Shown: one piece after another, positions 22,201 through 35,112 of the stretch
Numbering within the stretch: the first letter of the stretch is position 1
Layout of the letters: each line of letters opens with the position of its first letter
NCBI GenBank assembly: GCA_030737875.1
Contig: CM060910.1
Coordinates: 65,356,501 to 65,420,500, forward strand
Length of the DNA stretch: 64,000 nucleotides
DNA from: Allium sativum
Taxonomy: Eukaryota > Streptophyta > Magnoliopsida > Asparagales > Amaryllidaceae
Reading direction: 5' to 3'
Program-made: the position numbers and the translations under genes
The notes under the pieces: model-generated
Databases searched by the model: none
The model's input: only the letters and a program-made list of their open reading frames with translations
Told to the model about the DNA's origin: nothing

Positions 22201-24339
22201 TATCGAATTAAGGAAAGTACCAATTACTTTCCATTTTAAAACCAAGATTTATTTATTCATTAATAAACTAGTTATTTGTTTATTTATCCAAATTAATAAA
22301 GAAAAGTTATATTTAAGTTATTATATTTTGGAGATATGGGATTATAACACTATTGTTATAATCCAAATGACTTCTAGAAAAGAAGTGGATTCGTAAATAG
22401 AATCTAAGAGTTACGTAAGGAAGTTGTTAAGGATTTAAAAGGTGAACTTTGTCTATTTCGAGGTTAGAATTGTTGTTCAGTTAAGGTCTGAGAGGTAGTT
22501 ATACCCCAACTTGATTGGCTTCAGTTTTAACTAAGGAATGGTTAAGGTTCGATAGTGAAGGTTGGTTAAGTGAATCTAGTTAACGAGTGGAATGGTTCAA
22601 GTTCACATAACGACGTTATATTTAAACATCTATTTAAACCAAATTAAAGAGTTTTGGAAATGTTTTCCAAATAAGAATCAGAAATGTTTTCTAATATAGA
22701 AAATAAGGAATGGAGCAGATACGGAAATTTTTTCCAATGATTAATAAAGCATATTTTATAAATCTAGAAATAAGAATTTACGAATATATAGAAATGGGTA
22801 AATGGATAAATTAATGATAATTTAATATAAAGAGATAAACATGGAATGATGATTGATCGATAGATTTTCCATCTGGAAATAATATCATTGTTTGCACACA
22901 TGTTTTTCTTGGATAGTTAAATCACCGACTATCGAAGTTTTTGACCATTTTTCCGTCGTCAATGCAGAGAGACCAGGATCAGATTCATTATCTGAAAACC
23001 ACTCTGTATGGACGTTAGCATTGCGATCAAATATGATGAAAATAATTGAAGACGGAGTTATGAAAGGGCTATCCTGTTTACAGAATAGTGCCTTCGGTTT
23101 GTCCAGTCCCAGGAAAATGTGAATGGACGAATGTATGATAAAGTATATCTAATGGATCGCGTAAGTTGATCTCTTCAAACGTACTTACGTTTGGTGGCGG
23201 AGGAATTCGTTTCTCTTATCTTTATACCCGTGGTATTTTTAAGGAAATCAATTTGTGATTTGGCGGGTATGACAATGTAGCATTCAAAGTGAAGGGTGGT
23301 CAGGTGTTCCAAAAGATACATTATGACCTCAAGCCTCATCAATCGGGAAATGACAGAAATCGGGCAGGCAGCATGGCTAGGTGGGTCGCCTCCATTAGGG
23401 TGTATATCACCTATCTAGAGAAAATCCATTTCATTCTTTTATCTATTTTCGATGTTGTCCCTTTTTGGGAAACAGTGGGTAGCTCCGAACCGTTGGTGAT
23501 ATACATTCGTTACAATCAAGCGAAATGAGTAGTCGGTCATGTGTGGGTCGGGTTGTAAGACGTTCTTGTTGAACCCAGTGTATTCGCCTCTAGAGATACA
23601 TTATCGGCAGGTGGTCCCATACCTTGTCATTGTCGGAATCCAATCTCCAATAAGCGCCCGCGGTTTTGTTTGTATACTTTATATGTGGAACGTGAGATGC
23701 AGGCGTTCTGCTAGATTGTTATTTACTTGTGATTAGGCATTATCGTAATATCAGAGAAGTATTGATTTCCAAAACTGTTTTGGGTTATCGTAAGGTAAAA
23801 ACCATCTGTGTTTATGTGTGGATCGGTCTTACGATTACCATTTCTTTTGAAAAGCGTTTTGAAAAGTTAAACCAAATGATTTGAGTTTACTCACACTAGT
23901 CTCATGACTGACCCAGAGTTTATTTTGTTTTGTTTTCCCTAAACTCTTGGGTGCCCAAATTTGTACGGGCAGTCAAGTAGTTCAGGTCTTTACAGATATA
24001 CTTGGAGGAGCTTGAAGCAGGAGGCTTCAGGGTTATATAGTTATTGTTATTTCCGCTGTGTGTAAGTGTTGTACGCTGATAATGCTATTGTATATATTTA
24101 TATGTTGTTTTATTACAAAGTCATGTTAGATATTACATTTTATTTGTTCTGCTGTAAGATTCGTATTACTCTGATTCTGTTCTGTAGTAATCTTCCCCTT
24201 CTTCTATTCTAATTTTCTATCTTATCTATTCTCACCCTCTAACTTCTTTCTATTAACGATCAGGTATTTCCGATGTCTGAATAGTCAACGTGGTAGTTTT
24301 GTGTTGATTTTCGGAGTCGAAAATCCCCGTTCGTTACAG

Positions 24340-24352
24340 TGGTATCAGAGCT
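24340..24352 (+). promoter_or_regulatory. Primer-binding site of the giant-LTR element
   Basis: tggtatcagagct, a perfect tRNA-iMet primer site, one base after the 5' LTR end at 24338. Confidence 0.93.
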
Positions 24353-25859
24353 GAAGGTTAAGTGATTTCCTTGGCTTTGTGGCGTGACACAATAGAGATG
24401 GGGTTAATAATGCCCTAGATTGAGTTGAGTGTATATATACGAGTGAACATATTTGTAGATTTTATAAAAAAAAAGTGTTTTATATTGTGGAGATTTATTG
24501 ATAGGGTAGTTTATGAGTTCTGGTCGATCAGTTTGATCCGCTGAATCGGTAGGAGTTTCTAAACACTTGAATACAATGAACCGACACAGTATGTTTTGAA
24601 AAGAGGGTAAATAATTTTACCTAAATATATTTTGATATAAAGGGAATTAATAATATTTAAAATATTATAGTATATTAGATGTATTGGCTGTGATTATAAT
24701 CGAATAAGATTATATATTGGAATGGTTATATAAATAGCCAATTAGAATTCATATAAGTGTAATATATGGAATCAGAAGAATTAAATCTGAATTTAAATCA
24801 AGATTGAAACTAAAACTCTGGAAATTTGAATAAGTGTTTATAAATGGATTGAATTGAATATATGAGAATTTTAAAATCCTAGGAGATTTTAAATTGTTTT
24901 ACGAGCATTGTGTTTGGTATTTTGAAATAGATTTCAAAATGAAAATGTTTAAACATGTTTTGAAAAGTGGTATAGTATTAAACTCACTTCGATCACTGGG
25001 AAATAACTCTGATGATGATGGCCACATCATTAGTGTTCTTTTTCGAGTTGTAAGTGACGGATTACTACCAAAGGTTTTGGTTTGATTTTTTTTTTTTGGG
25101 AAAAAGGAAGTTGTTTTGAATCCCTAAAGAGAATAATTTATTTTTTTCGAGAAAAGCAAAGCTGCTTTAAATCTCTCAGGAAGAGACTATTTGGACTAAA
25201 AACAAATTAAATAGAAATTTGTGAAAGCAAATATGAATTGAATTGAAACCAGTTAACTGGAAATTGAATTGGAATATAACATATCAAGTAAAATCAGATT
25301 TTGAACTATGAGATAAGAATCTGAAATGGTATTGGATTGGTGAGTTAGCAGTTTGGAATCGAGAATGGAACTCGAGTTTGAATGGAATTTGACTTTGGAT
25401 AAGCGAATAATTGTGTTGAGATTTGATTGGTTGAAATTGATTGGAAATCGATTAGTATAGAAGGATATATGATCAGCAGGTATCGGGTAGAAGCAAGTGC
25501 GAGGATGTAATGATATGCCCGACAAAAAGGTACATGTTCAAATTTCCATATGAGGTTTTATACGCCGAATCGGCAAGCCGCTTGGCTTTTTGATTTTATT
25601 TTTGAAAGGGAAGGGCCTAGAGAGGCGAGTTGGGGTTTGAACTATTGATCGGTACAAAGGAGGTGCTGGCGAAATTTTCTGGAAATTTAGAGTGTTAGAA
25701 AATTTTCTGAATTTTTGAAAATTTTCGTTAATCGAAATGAATTAATATTTTAATGAAAATAAATTAATTCAGTTAAAACTGAAATTAAAGAAGTAAAGAA
25801 TTATCATAAACCAGTTAATATGGTTGTTTTCTACCTTAGAAATTTCGAGGACGAAATTA
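24353..25859 (+). other. Non-coding interior of the giant-LTR element
   Basis: About 1.5 kb, AT-rich, with no open frame above 90 codons and none resembling gag, protease, RT or integrase. It presumably holds only packaging and priming signals. Confidence 0.7.
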
Positions 25860-25876
25860 TTTTAAGGGGGAAAGCA
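25860..25876 (+). promoter_or_regulatory. Polypurine tract of the giant-LTR element
   Basis: ttttaagggggaaagca directly precedes the 3' LTR start at 25877. Just upstream is ttcgaggacgaaatta, the usual 3' neighbour of this tract in plant chromoviruses. Confidence 0.85.
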
Positions 25877-28800
25877 TGTAACGACCCGTACTTTTACGAA
25901 TAATAAATAATTTATTTAATTATTTAAATAAAGGTTTGGCAATTTAAAATGACCAAAATTAAATAATAAGGAATATTTAATTAATATAATAATTAAATAA
26001 TATATTTAAATTCCAGAATAGTCGGAAATAGTAGAATTCACAATACGATGTGAATTGGATCATATATAAGCTATAATCCAGTTTGGAATTGAACTAGAAT
26101 AACGAATATATTATTTAAATGAAGTTTGAACAAATAATTATATTATAATTAAAATCGAGCTTGAATTGACGCGCAGTTCGCTATTTGAACTTCAACTGAA
26201 TATACAGGGTCCGTTATAAATCGGATTTCTGTGAAACAAGAAACGTTAGGAGCTGGTGAAGTATATCTTTCTAATGAAAGAGAAAAATCAGGATTTCGTC
26301 ATGTAGATTTTGATTTATATCCAAATCAAATTTTAGAAAAGTCGCTATGGAATTCCTTCATAATTTATATCGATTTATTTATATTTTTCAATGGATTTTA
26401 AATAAATATCGATGTAACACTGGATTTGGAATATCGAGTTATAAATCCAATCGGAGTTGTATGGTATTCTATTGTGAATATATATGATAATAGTTATTTA
26501 TTTATATTTAATTTAATTTTTTTAAGTATATTTATATATTTAAATGGGTTATTTAGAGCTATAAAAATAGCCAGTTTTGTCAAACGACCTCTGTTTTCGA
26601 TGAAACTAATTTTGTTGGATCCGCAATATTAAATTATTGCTAGATTTCAATTTCAGTGATTTTTGGAGTTAGTGTGTGGCCATACGGGATTTTAATGTGA
26701 AAAACAGTCAGTATTTTAACGGTTAAAAATACGCTGTGTGAGCCAACGGAGTCGGAATTCGGCGAATCCAGTTTCGTTGGGTTCGTAATGTCGAATTGTA
26801 GCTGCATGTCCAGTGTCATGATTTTTGGGTACCGTATTTGATTATAGGAATTTTTAAACAACAAACACATACAGCGATTCAATAAAAAGTAATATAATAG
26901 TCGAATATTAAATATATAGTACATCCTATACATAACTATTAACACTTCTAACCCTAAAATATTTTTCCCTCTTGTTAGTGCTTTCCACCGCCGTCATTTT
27001 TCTTATCTGGAAAGCAAATCGTTCCTTTTGAAAATCCATAACAATTCCTAGAAATCTTTATAAATTGCAACCTAACCATTTTTGCAATCAGTAAGGTATC
27101 CTCTTCAATTATATATCCATTTCATATGGTGTGACAGCTATCCGTAGTTCGAACGGATGAAGTAGCCCATCTAGGGCTTTGATTTTTAGATTATTACTTG
27201 AGTTCTAAGGAAATTGAAACCCATACTCGTGTTCATGAAGTTGAAAAGAGGATATCGGCAAAAAAAATTGAATTTCGGTGACCAAAAAGTGACGCAGTTA
27301 CTGTAGTGCTGGAGGACATCATGCCGGGTTTTTGGTGTTCGAACGAAGTGAAAAGGGGTTGGATGGAAGGGAATTGGAAGAGATGAAGTTGGGAAATTTT
27401 CATTTGGGTTTTCGTGATGAGGTGGAGGAAACCGCCGGGTCCAAAGGATTGAAAAGGGAAATGTTTGGAGCAGTGTGATTTCCTTCAGCGTTGGGGAAGA
27501 AGACTTTGGGTAGCGGGTGGGTTTTTCTAGGGGACCATGGGCGGATGAAGAAGATTAAAGCCCATAACTAAAATAATATAGTTTAATTTAATTTAAATTA
27601 TTATAGAAACTTATAATTTTAATAACTTGTGTATACGATATCGGTTTTCAACCAAACAGGATTCGTTGGGACCATAGGGACGAGGACTTCGCAATGAAAC
27701 TGACTGGGAGTGATTTGGAGCTTGTCCCAATTTATGGCGAAATAAAACGCCTGACAGAATCTACTGAACGGTTATCGCTATCAAACGATTTCCGACCAAT
27801 GTGAGTAAATCTCACTAACTCTGCTCAACTTATATTTTTATAATGTATTTTTAGAAACGATAAATAATGGTTGTTTGCTGTGTGTTAGCTGTTTGGTTGA
27901 ACTGCTAGTTAATTGATTGAAAATATAAATAACGATATTTATAAATCGTTAATCGAATATTGATTCTGTTTGTCACGAATATTTCATATTCGTGTTATTT
28001 ATGTTGATTAACATCTGTGGATGCAGGGAAATAGGTCGAAGGGTTCCTCAACATTTATTTTACTGTTTTTCATATATTGTGATATATGATGTGATATATA
28101 TTCTGTCGTTGATTATGTGTGTTTGATCATTGTTATTTGGTACTTTTAAATACCAAAGGAAATAGTGGAGTGTGAAAAGAGAAATTTCAAACTATAATTT
28201 GAAATAAAATATTTATATAAAATCAAAGGATTTTATATAAAAAGGAAAATTTGAAAGTGTATATTGAAATAAAAATATTCGTATAAAATCAAAGTATTTT
28301 ATAAAAAGAAATGTATGAAGTGAATATGGGATAGTCGAATTTTATAAAATCAAATGGACTTATTAAAAGGAGATATTTGAAAATTAAATAAAAGACTTCT
28401 GTATAAAGTTGACAACAGTTATATGAAAGTTTGAAAGACCGATTTGGTTAAAATACTAAATGAAAGAAATAAGAAGTAAATAAAGAGCTTTATGGAGTAA
28501 ATATAATATTTAGGAAAACAAATAGCATTGAAAGGAAATATTTCGGAAATCAAATTGAATTATAAAAGAAATTATTTGGGGAAATAAATAGAATTATAAA
28601 AGAGAATTGAGAAGATTTAAAAGAACAACGAGGAGATGGTTTCAAAGTAGATTTTAAATAGAAATCAGTTTTAACAGATAAATTGAGCAAATAAATTTAT
28701 AAACTATGTTTATAAATTAAAAAGGATATTTAACTTTTAATAAATGGAATATATAAATCTGAACTTCTATAGAGAAGTAGAGATCGGTTTTTAACACCGA

Positions 28801-31694
28801 TATTTTAGATAGAATGTGAACTCAACATTTATAAAGGGAATTTTAAATGAGATTTCAGTGTTAGAAATAAAAAGAAGATTTTGTATAAATAAATCTATAA
28901 ATAGAAGTTGGAATTGAGATGTTGTTTTAAAATACGAAATCAAACTAAAGGGATTGTATTAAAAGGATATTATTCACATTCAACGTGAAAAGTGGTATTA
29001 AGTAAAGATTTTAGAAATGAAACATTTGTAAAGGAAATTGGGTTTTTGAAATAGAAGTTAAACAGAGATGGGATTTCAAATGGTTAGAAATAAGTAACTT
29101 GTTAAATAAGGAAAACAAGTGTTGTGATTTATAAACAATGTTTATAAATGAACTAAAGTATAATTATCAGTGGATAATTGATATTTCAAATTCAACGGTA
29201 AATAAAATGGGAAATTTGGAGTTGTTTTGAAAAGGGAACGACGAAATCCATTTCGATGCTCGAAATGTAAAAAGGGAATTAATAAAATCCGTAAAGATTT
29301 GTAGTTAGAATTCAACTAATCCAATGTTTTAAAATGATTTATTTGAAGAAATTATATATTGAATAAATCAGGATTTTACAAGGAAATTAGTATTCGGTTG
29401 GAAACCGATATAAGAGTTGTCGAATATAGTTTATTCGAAAGAGAGATTATCGAATGTATTTATTCGAAGAGGGATAATCGAATATAGTTATTCAAAAGGG
29501 GAGTTATCGAATAGAGATTATTCGAGAGAGAATTGTAAGTTCGATTATATCGAATTAGGGAAAGTACCAATTACTTTTCGTTTTAAAACCAAGATTTATT
29601 TATTCATTAATAAACTAGTTATTTGTTTATTTACCCAAATTAATAAAGAAATGTTATATTTAAGTTATTATATTTCGGAGGTATGGGATTATAGCACTAC
29701 TGTAATAATCCAAATGATTTCTATAAAAGAAGTGGATTCGTAAATAGAATCTAAGAGTTACGTAAGGAAGTTGTTAAGGATTTAAAAGGTGAACTTTGTC
29801 TATTTCGAGGTTAGAATTGTTGTCCAGTTAAGGTTTGAGAGGTAGTTATACCCCAACTTGATTGGCTTCAGTTTTAACTAAGGAGTGGTTAAGGTTCGAT
29901 AGTGAAGGTTGGTTAAGTGAATCTAGTTAACGAGTGGAATGGTTCAAGTTCGCATAGCGACGTTATATTTAAACATCTGTTTAAACCAAATTAAAGAGTT
30001 TTGGAAATGTTTTCCAAATAAGAATCAGAAATGTTTTCTAATGTAGAAAATAAGGAATGGAGCAAATACGAAAATGTTTTCCATTGATTAATAAAGTATA
30101 TTTTATAAATCTAGAAATAAGAATTTACGAATATATATATAAATAGGTAAATGGATAAATTAATGATAATTTAATATGAAGAGATAAATGTGGAATGATG
30201 ATTGATCGATAGATTTTCCATCTGGAAATAATATCGTTGTTTGCACACATGTTTTTCTTGGATAGTTAAATCACCGACTATCGAAGTTTTTGACCATTTT
30301 TCCGTCATCAATACGGAGAGATCGTGATCAGATTCATTGTTTGAAAGCTACTCTGTATGGACGTTAGCGTTGCGATCAAATATGATGAAAATAATTGAAG
30401 ACGGAGTTATGAAAGGGTTATCCTGTTTACAGAATAGTGCCTTTGGTTTGTCCAGTCCCAAGACAACGTGAATGGACGAATGTCTGACAAAGTATATCTA
30501 ATGGATCACGTAAGTTGATCTCTTCAAACATACTTACGTTTGGTGGCGGAGGAATTCGTTTCTCTTAGCTTTATATCCATGGTATTTTTGGGGAAATCAA
30601 TTTATGATTTGGCGGGTATGACGATGTGGCATTCAAAGTGAAGGTTGGTCAGGTGTTCCAAAAGATACGTTATGACCTCAAGCCTCATTAACCGGGAAAT
30701 GACAGAAATTGGGCAGGCAACATGGCTAGGTGGGTCGCTCCCATTAGGGTGAATATCACCTATTTAGAGAAAATCCATTTCATTCTTTTATCTATTTTCG
30801 ATGCTGTCCCATTTCGGGAAATGGTCGGTAGCTCCCAACCGTTAGTGATATACATTCGACACACTCAAGCGAAATGAGTGGTCTGTCATGTGTGGGCCGG
30901 GTTGCAAGACGTTCTTGTTGAACCCAGTGTATTCGCCTCTAGAGATACACTATCGGCAGGTGGTCCCATACCTTGTCATAGTCGGAATCCAATCTCCAAT
31001 AAGTGCCCGCAGTTTTGTTTTATACTTTATATGTGGAACGTGAGATGCAAGCGTTCTGCTAGATTGTTATTTACTTGTGATTAGACATTATCGTAATATC
31101 AGAGAAGTATTGATTTCCAAAACTTTTTTGGGTTATCGTAAGGTAAAAACCATCTATGTTTATGTGTGGATCGGTCTTACGATTACCATTTCTTTTGAAA
31201 AGGGTTTTGGAAAGTTAAACCAAATGATTTGAGTTTACTCACACCAGTCCCATGACTGACCCAGAGTTTATTTTGTTTTGTTTTCCCTAAACTCTTGGGT
31301 GCGCAAATTTGTACGGGCAGTCGAGTAATTTAGGTCTTTACGGGTATACTTGGAGGAGCTTGAAGCATGAGGCTTCAGGATTATATAGTTATTGTTATTT
31401 CCGCTGTGTGTAAGTGTTGTACGCTGATAATGTTATTGTATATATATATATATATATATACTGTTTTATTACAAAGTCATGTTATATATTATGTTTTATT
31501 CGTTCCGCTGTAAGGTTCGTATTACTCTGGTTCTATTCTGTAGTGACCTTCTCCTTCTTATATTCTAATTTTCTATCTTATCTATTCTCACCCTCTAACT
31601 TCTTTCTATTAATGATCGGGTATTTCCGATGTCTGAATAGTCAACATGGTAGTTTTGTGTTGATTTTCGGAGTCGACAATCCCCTTACGTTGCA
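25877..31694 (+). repeat. 3' giant LTR (5818 bases)
   Basis: Uninterrupted copy of the giant LTR: starts tgtaacgacccg, ends cgttgca, followed by the duplication ctcgt. It contains a TA run at about 31437-31459 expanded relative to the 5' copy (24087-24110). Confidence 0.92.
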
Positions 31695-31699
31695 CTCGT

Positions 31700-32940
31700 G
31701 GCATAATGTAGCTGCAAGATGATGAAGCCAATTCTTGGAGTAACAACACTATATAGCAATGGATTAAGCTCACGGCGTAACCAAGCTGTAAAGGAATGGA
31801 CATAGCTCATTTTGTAACAATAATGTAAGAGAATGGAAGTAGTTCATGGGGTAACGGAGCTGCAGAATAATGGACTAGCCAAGGAGGACTCAAGTTTTAG
31901 ACAAACTGGAGTAACTCGGATAGCAACATGCCAATGAATCATTGATAGCTCGGAGTATTCCAATTGACTCGAAGCAGGGGCAACATGGGAATGCCCATTA
32001 GGATGAAGGAGATCATATACCTTGTATAGTGTAATCCAGTGTTATTGTAAGCAATGTGTTGGTGTAATCACGGCATTCGGCCAAAGTCGATATTTTTCCT
32101 AGTTTTCAGCTGAGCGAGATTGCCATATAGGTTATCAATGTATTCACGTATTTAAAAGGTGATAGTTAGTGTTTGGATGATGTTTGTTATGTTTGGTATG
32201 ATATCTTTTTTTTCTTTCATTTATTGGATAAACTATCACCTATGGGGCTCTATGAAGAGGATGGAGAATAGGGCCGGTGTAGGCTATTCATATTCTTCTA
32301 TCATATGATTATGTCCATTTATATGATTGTTTTTTTTAATAGCATATATTATCTAGCTATTATGTGTTGACTCTTTGGCTGTAGGGATAGGTCGAGCGCA
32401 CACCATAACCTGTCTATTTCCATATTTTATAATATAGCTTTTGATAGATCCTATCGCTTACACCAGACTATTGTCTGACCAAAGATTTTGTGTCTCTTCT
32501 TATTATCTTGAGTTCCTTTTGGTATCGTCATCAAGTGCTGGACATTGTTGATGAGTAGAATATATAACAAGTCAGGTTATGAGGATGTTGAACTGTATTC
32601 GAGCTCAGAGTAGCTATAGTATATGTTATACTTGTATATATTTGTTTTTCGGTATTATTGGAGTACTCTAAGGGATGCACTGAGGATGATATGTATTAAG
32701 ATATTTTGGATTTCATTTACGTGACCCAGTGATATGATGATGTTATGATGCTTCATTTACTATGTTATAATTCGCTACATTATTGTCGATATTTCTTATT
32801 ATACTTTATCCATGCGGTGTGAGATATACAACAGGTATTGCTTTTGATTATCATACTTTATGGACGGTTCATATCAGCTTGGCATGCTTTCAGTGCACTA
32901 TTTTCTTACTTACATGCAAGTGATATGCAGTGTTCTCACA
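31700..32940 (+). repeat. LTR of gypsy B, right part
   Basis: Runs from the end of the giant-LTR insertion to tgttctcaca at 32940, just before a primer-binding site. No protein is encoded. Confidence 0.6.
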
Positions 32941-32942
32941 TT

Positions 32943-32956
32943 TGGTATTAAAGCTT
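32943..32956 (+). promoter_or_regulatory. Primer-binding site of gypsy B
   Basis: tggtattaaagctt two bases after the LTR end; the tRNA-iMet form is TGGTATCAGAGCTT, so two changes. Confidence 0.65.
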
Positions 32957-33116
32957 TGGCTCTACGATTTGGGCAAAGTTAGTAGAAAGTATGCATGTAA
33001 TAAGAGATGGATTTGCAATCGATATGAATTTATACTATATATATATAAATGCATAGTAGTTCGCACACCATTAGTACTTTTCTTTAGTTGGGACTGACTC
33101 TCCTTGTTACAGATTA

Positions 33117-33490
33117 ATGATGAAATATGCCACTAGAAATGTGGCTAGAAATAATTCTACATCAAGGGTTGTCGGTGAAGGTGGATGAGGGACGGATACT
33201 CCCGACTACCAGGCTATGATCTTCTTATGATTGAACCAGTCGCGGGAAGAGCCCGAGCTTCTCCAGATGTAACTATAGGTAATGGTGGTGCTCTTGTGTT
33301 AGCACACAGAATGGACTTTGCCAAGTTTTGCAACGATTTCTCTACTTTGTGAGGCAAGCCATTCAACGAGGAGTACATTGATATTAAGGTCCAAGAGTGG
33401 TTGGACACTTATGCTAGTATTTTTTGTGACTTGCGGATAGACTGACGATATGAAGAGGAAGCTCGCTTCTTGATAGCTTCGGGGAAGAGC
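33117..33490 (+). pseudogene. gag of gypsy B, part 1 (N-terminus)
   Basis: Starts at ATG 33117 (MMKYATRNVARN). After early stops it reads in shifted frames through KPFNEEYIDIKVQEWLD and RYEEEARFLIASG, a typical gypsy gag N-terminal half. It is cut by the solo LTR at 33491 and continues after 34702. Confidence 0.65.
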
Positions 33491-34702
33491 TGTAACACCC
33501 CGTAATTTTAAAGAACACTATAATGATAAACTAAAAAAATACTTAGTTAAATATTTGGAATTAAGTAAAATGCACTGCGCCATTGCATTTTTCTTGGAAT
33601 TTTGCTTAAGATAGACTTTGAGTTTGCGTAAAACGAACATCATATGAGGAAGTTATTAAACTTAGAAGTTTGTATATGTAGAAGAGAATTATATATAAAT
33701 CCAGAATTCAAAATAATTCAAAAATCAAACCAGGAAAACAAAGGGGGATTCTAGCCCATTGGGGGTCGACTCGCACCCCATGGGGGTCGACCCACACAAA
33801 AGGGTGCCGACCCTAGGGTCAAACCACCCCAGTTCCAGGCCAGATTCCTACTTTGGACTTAGACGCGTTTCTGAACGAGATTCGTTGGTGATAGGCTATA
33901 AATAGGACAACATTTGTATCATTTTATTCACCCAAAACAATGAAGACACCGGATGCTGCCCTAGCTTGGATTGAATTAGCCTATTCTTCTACAACAATGA
34001 CTTATATATATTCAGGAATCTCTGCTTCAACATCAACATCCTTTTCTCTATCCTTTAGATCCAGTCTCGGTGATTTCATGGTATTTTAAGATATAAACAT
34101 TTAACAAGTAATCCTGACACATAAATAAATCTGAATCTAAATCTATGCCTGTTAAGAATCTGATTCATACCTAAACCGATTTGCCATTACATGTACACCT
34201 GATCTACCTTATGAAAAAGAAAATGCTTTTACTTATTTATATGCAAAAAGTAACTGGACTCACCATACTTTATGTCTAACCCGTTTTGTTTCCTTTTCTC
34301 TCTCTTCCTTCCCTTCCCCTCAGGTTCTCAGGGTGGGAACGCTCAGTCTTGATTAAGGGTCTCTCTCTTCTATTTCTGCTAGGAGCTGCTTTGATGTACC
34401 ACTTTGACTTTTTGTCAACTCTGATATGGCTCTTTTTGGGGATTATGATTCCATATTACTATACTCTGATGATTTTAGTACAAGGCAGATATTTTAATTT
34501 GATGTAATGGATTTTCTGTATTTCAAACTTATGTTGTAACTGGATTTTGGACCACGATGTTTCCTGTTTGGAAAATAAAGTTTAAATCTTGCTGCTATTT
34601 TATATATGTCTTGTGATGTTTCTATTTCTGTTTACCTATAACGCTTCACGGAACTTAATGCATTCTTTTAAAGAGTGACATTAACGGACGTAGGGTGTCA
34701 CA
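33491..34702 (+). mobile_element. Solo LTR (family D) inside gag of gypsy B
   Basis: Starts tgtaacaccccg, ends gggtgtcaca, 1212 bases, with no partner LTR or interior. Flanks agagc (33486-33490) and agggc (34703-34707) match at 4 of 5. It disrupts the gag frame exactly here, and gag resumes at once afterwards. A TATA-like ctataaatagg is near 33896. A related LTR in reverse starts at 63627. Confidence 0.8.
33749..33830 (+). repeat. GC-rich gggggtcgac repeats in the solo LTR
   Basis: ccattgggggtcgac and ccatgggggtcgac follow one another, with ccgaccctagggtc after them, upstream of the TATA-like site. They look like promoter-proximal iterations. Confidence 0.6.
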
Positions 34703-35112
34703 AGGGCTATGAATTGGTACAGCTCTATAATTCTCACTACCTTAGAGCATATCAGTTGGATTGACTTTAAAACTAGATTTGAAGATAAATTTATCCTTAT
34801 AGTCCAGAAGTCTATCTTGTTTAAGAGGATTGCCGAGATGAAACAAGATATAAGACAGTTTTGGAATATGTTACATAGTTCGAAGCTCTCTCAAAGCATA
34901 GACCTTCATTTATAGCTACTCCATTAAAAAGGAACAAGAAGTTCATAACTGGACTAGACGAGTATCTAAAAGAGAAGCTTGTGGACCACATTGAGGTTCT
35001 ATTTAAGTAACTGGTTGGTAAAGCTCTTAGGCGTGAGAGTGTGTTCCCTAAGAAGATTATCACTAATGTTGTTGAAGAACCAAAGTCGCAACAGAGCGGT
35101 GGAGGTAAGAAA
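34703..35112 (+). pseudogene. gag of gypsy B, part 2
   Basis: Continues the capsid region: MNWYSSI, WIDFKTRFEDKFI and MKQDIRQF in one frame (34709-34915). A frameshift follows, then FEALSKHRPSFI, KKFITGLDEYLKEKL and a Q/S/G/K-rich linker. This is the classic order of the retrotransposon gag domain. It is interrupted at 35113 by the copia element; agaaa at 35108-35112 is the target-site copy. Confidence 0.72.

Larger units (their letters stand above)
17174..24338 (+). repeat. 5' giant LTR (7165 bases, with MULE insertion)
   Basis: Collinear with 25877-31694. The extra length comes from the 1210-base insertion at 20547-21756, a longer 28-base minisatellite (21896-22200) and small indels. Without the insertion it is about 5.95 kb. 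Confidence 0.92.
17174..31694 (+). mobile_element. Giant-LTR non-coding retrotransposon (LARD-like)
   Basis: A 14,521-base element with a perfect 5-base duplication, ctcgt, at 17169-17173 and 31695-31699. The LTRs are 7165 and 5818 bases; the interior is 1538 bases. Ends are tgtaacgacccg and cgttaca/cgttgca. The interior begins with a tRNA-iMet primer site and ends with a strong purine tract, but no gag or pol motif is readable in any frame. The bases before the tract include ttcgaggacgaaatta, which matches the conserved 3' end of plant chromoviruses, so a Tekay-like ancestor that lost its genes is likely (inference). Movement would need borrowed proteins. In one ~120-base stretch I compared (19441 against 28159), the LTRs differ at about 3 positions, so insertion was fairly recent. 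Confidence 0.9.
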
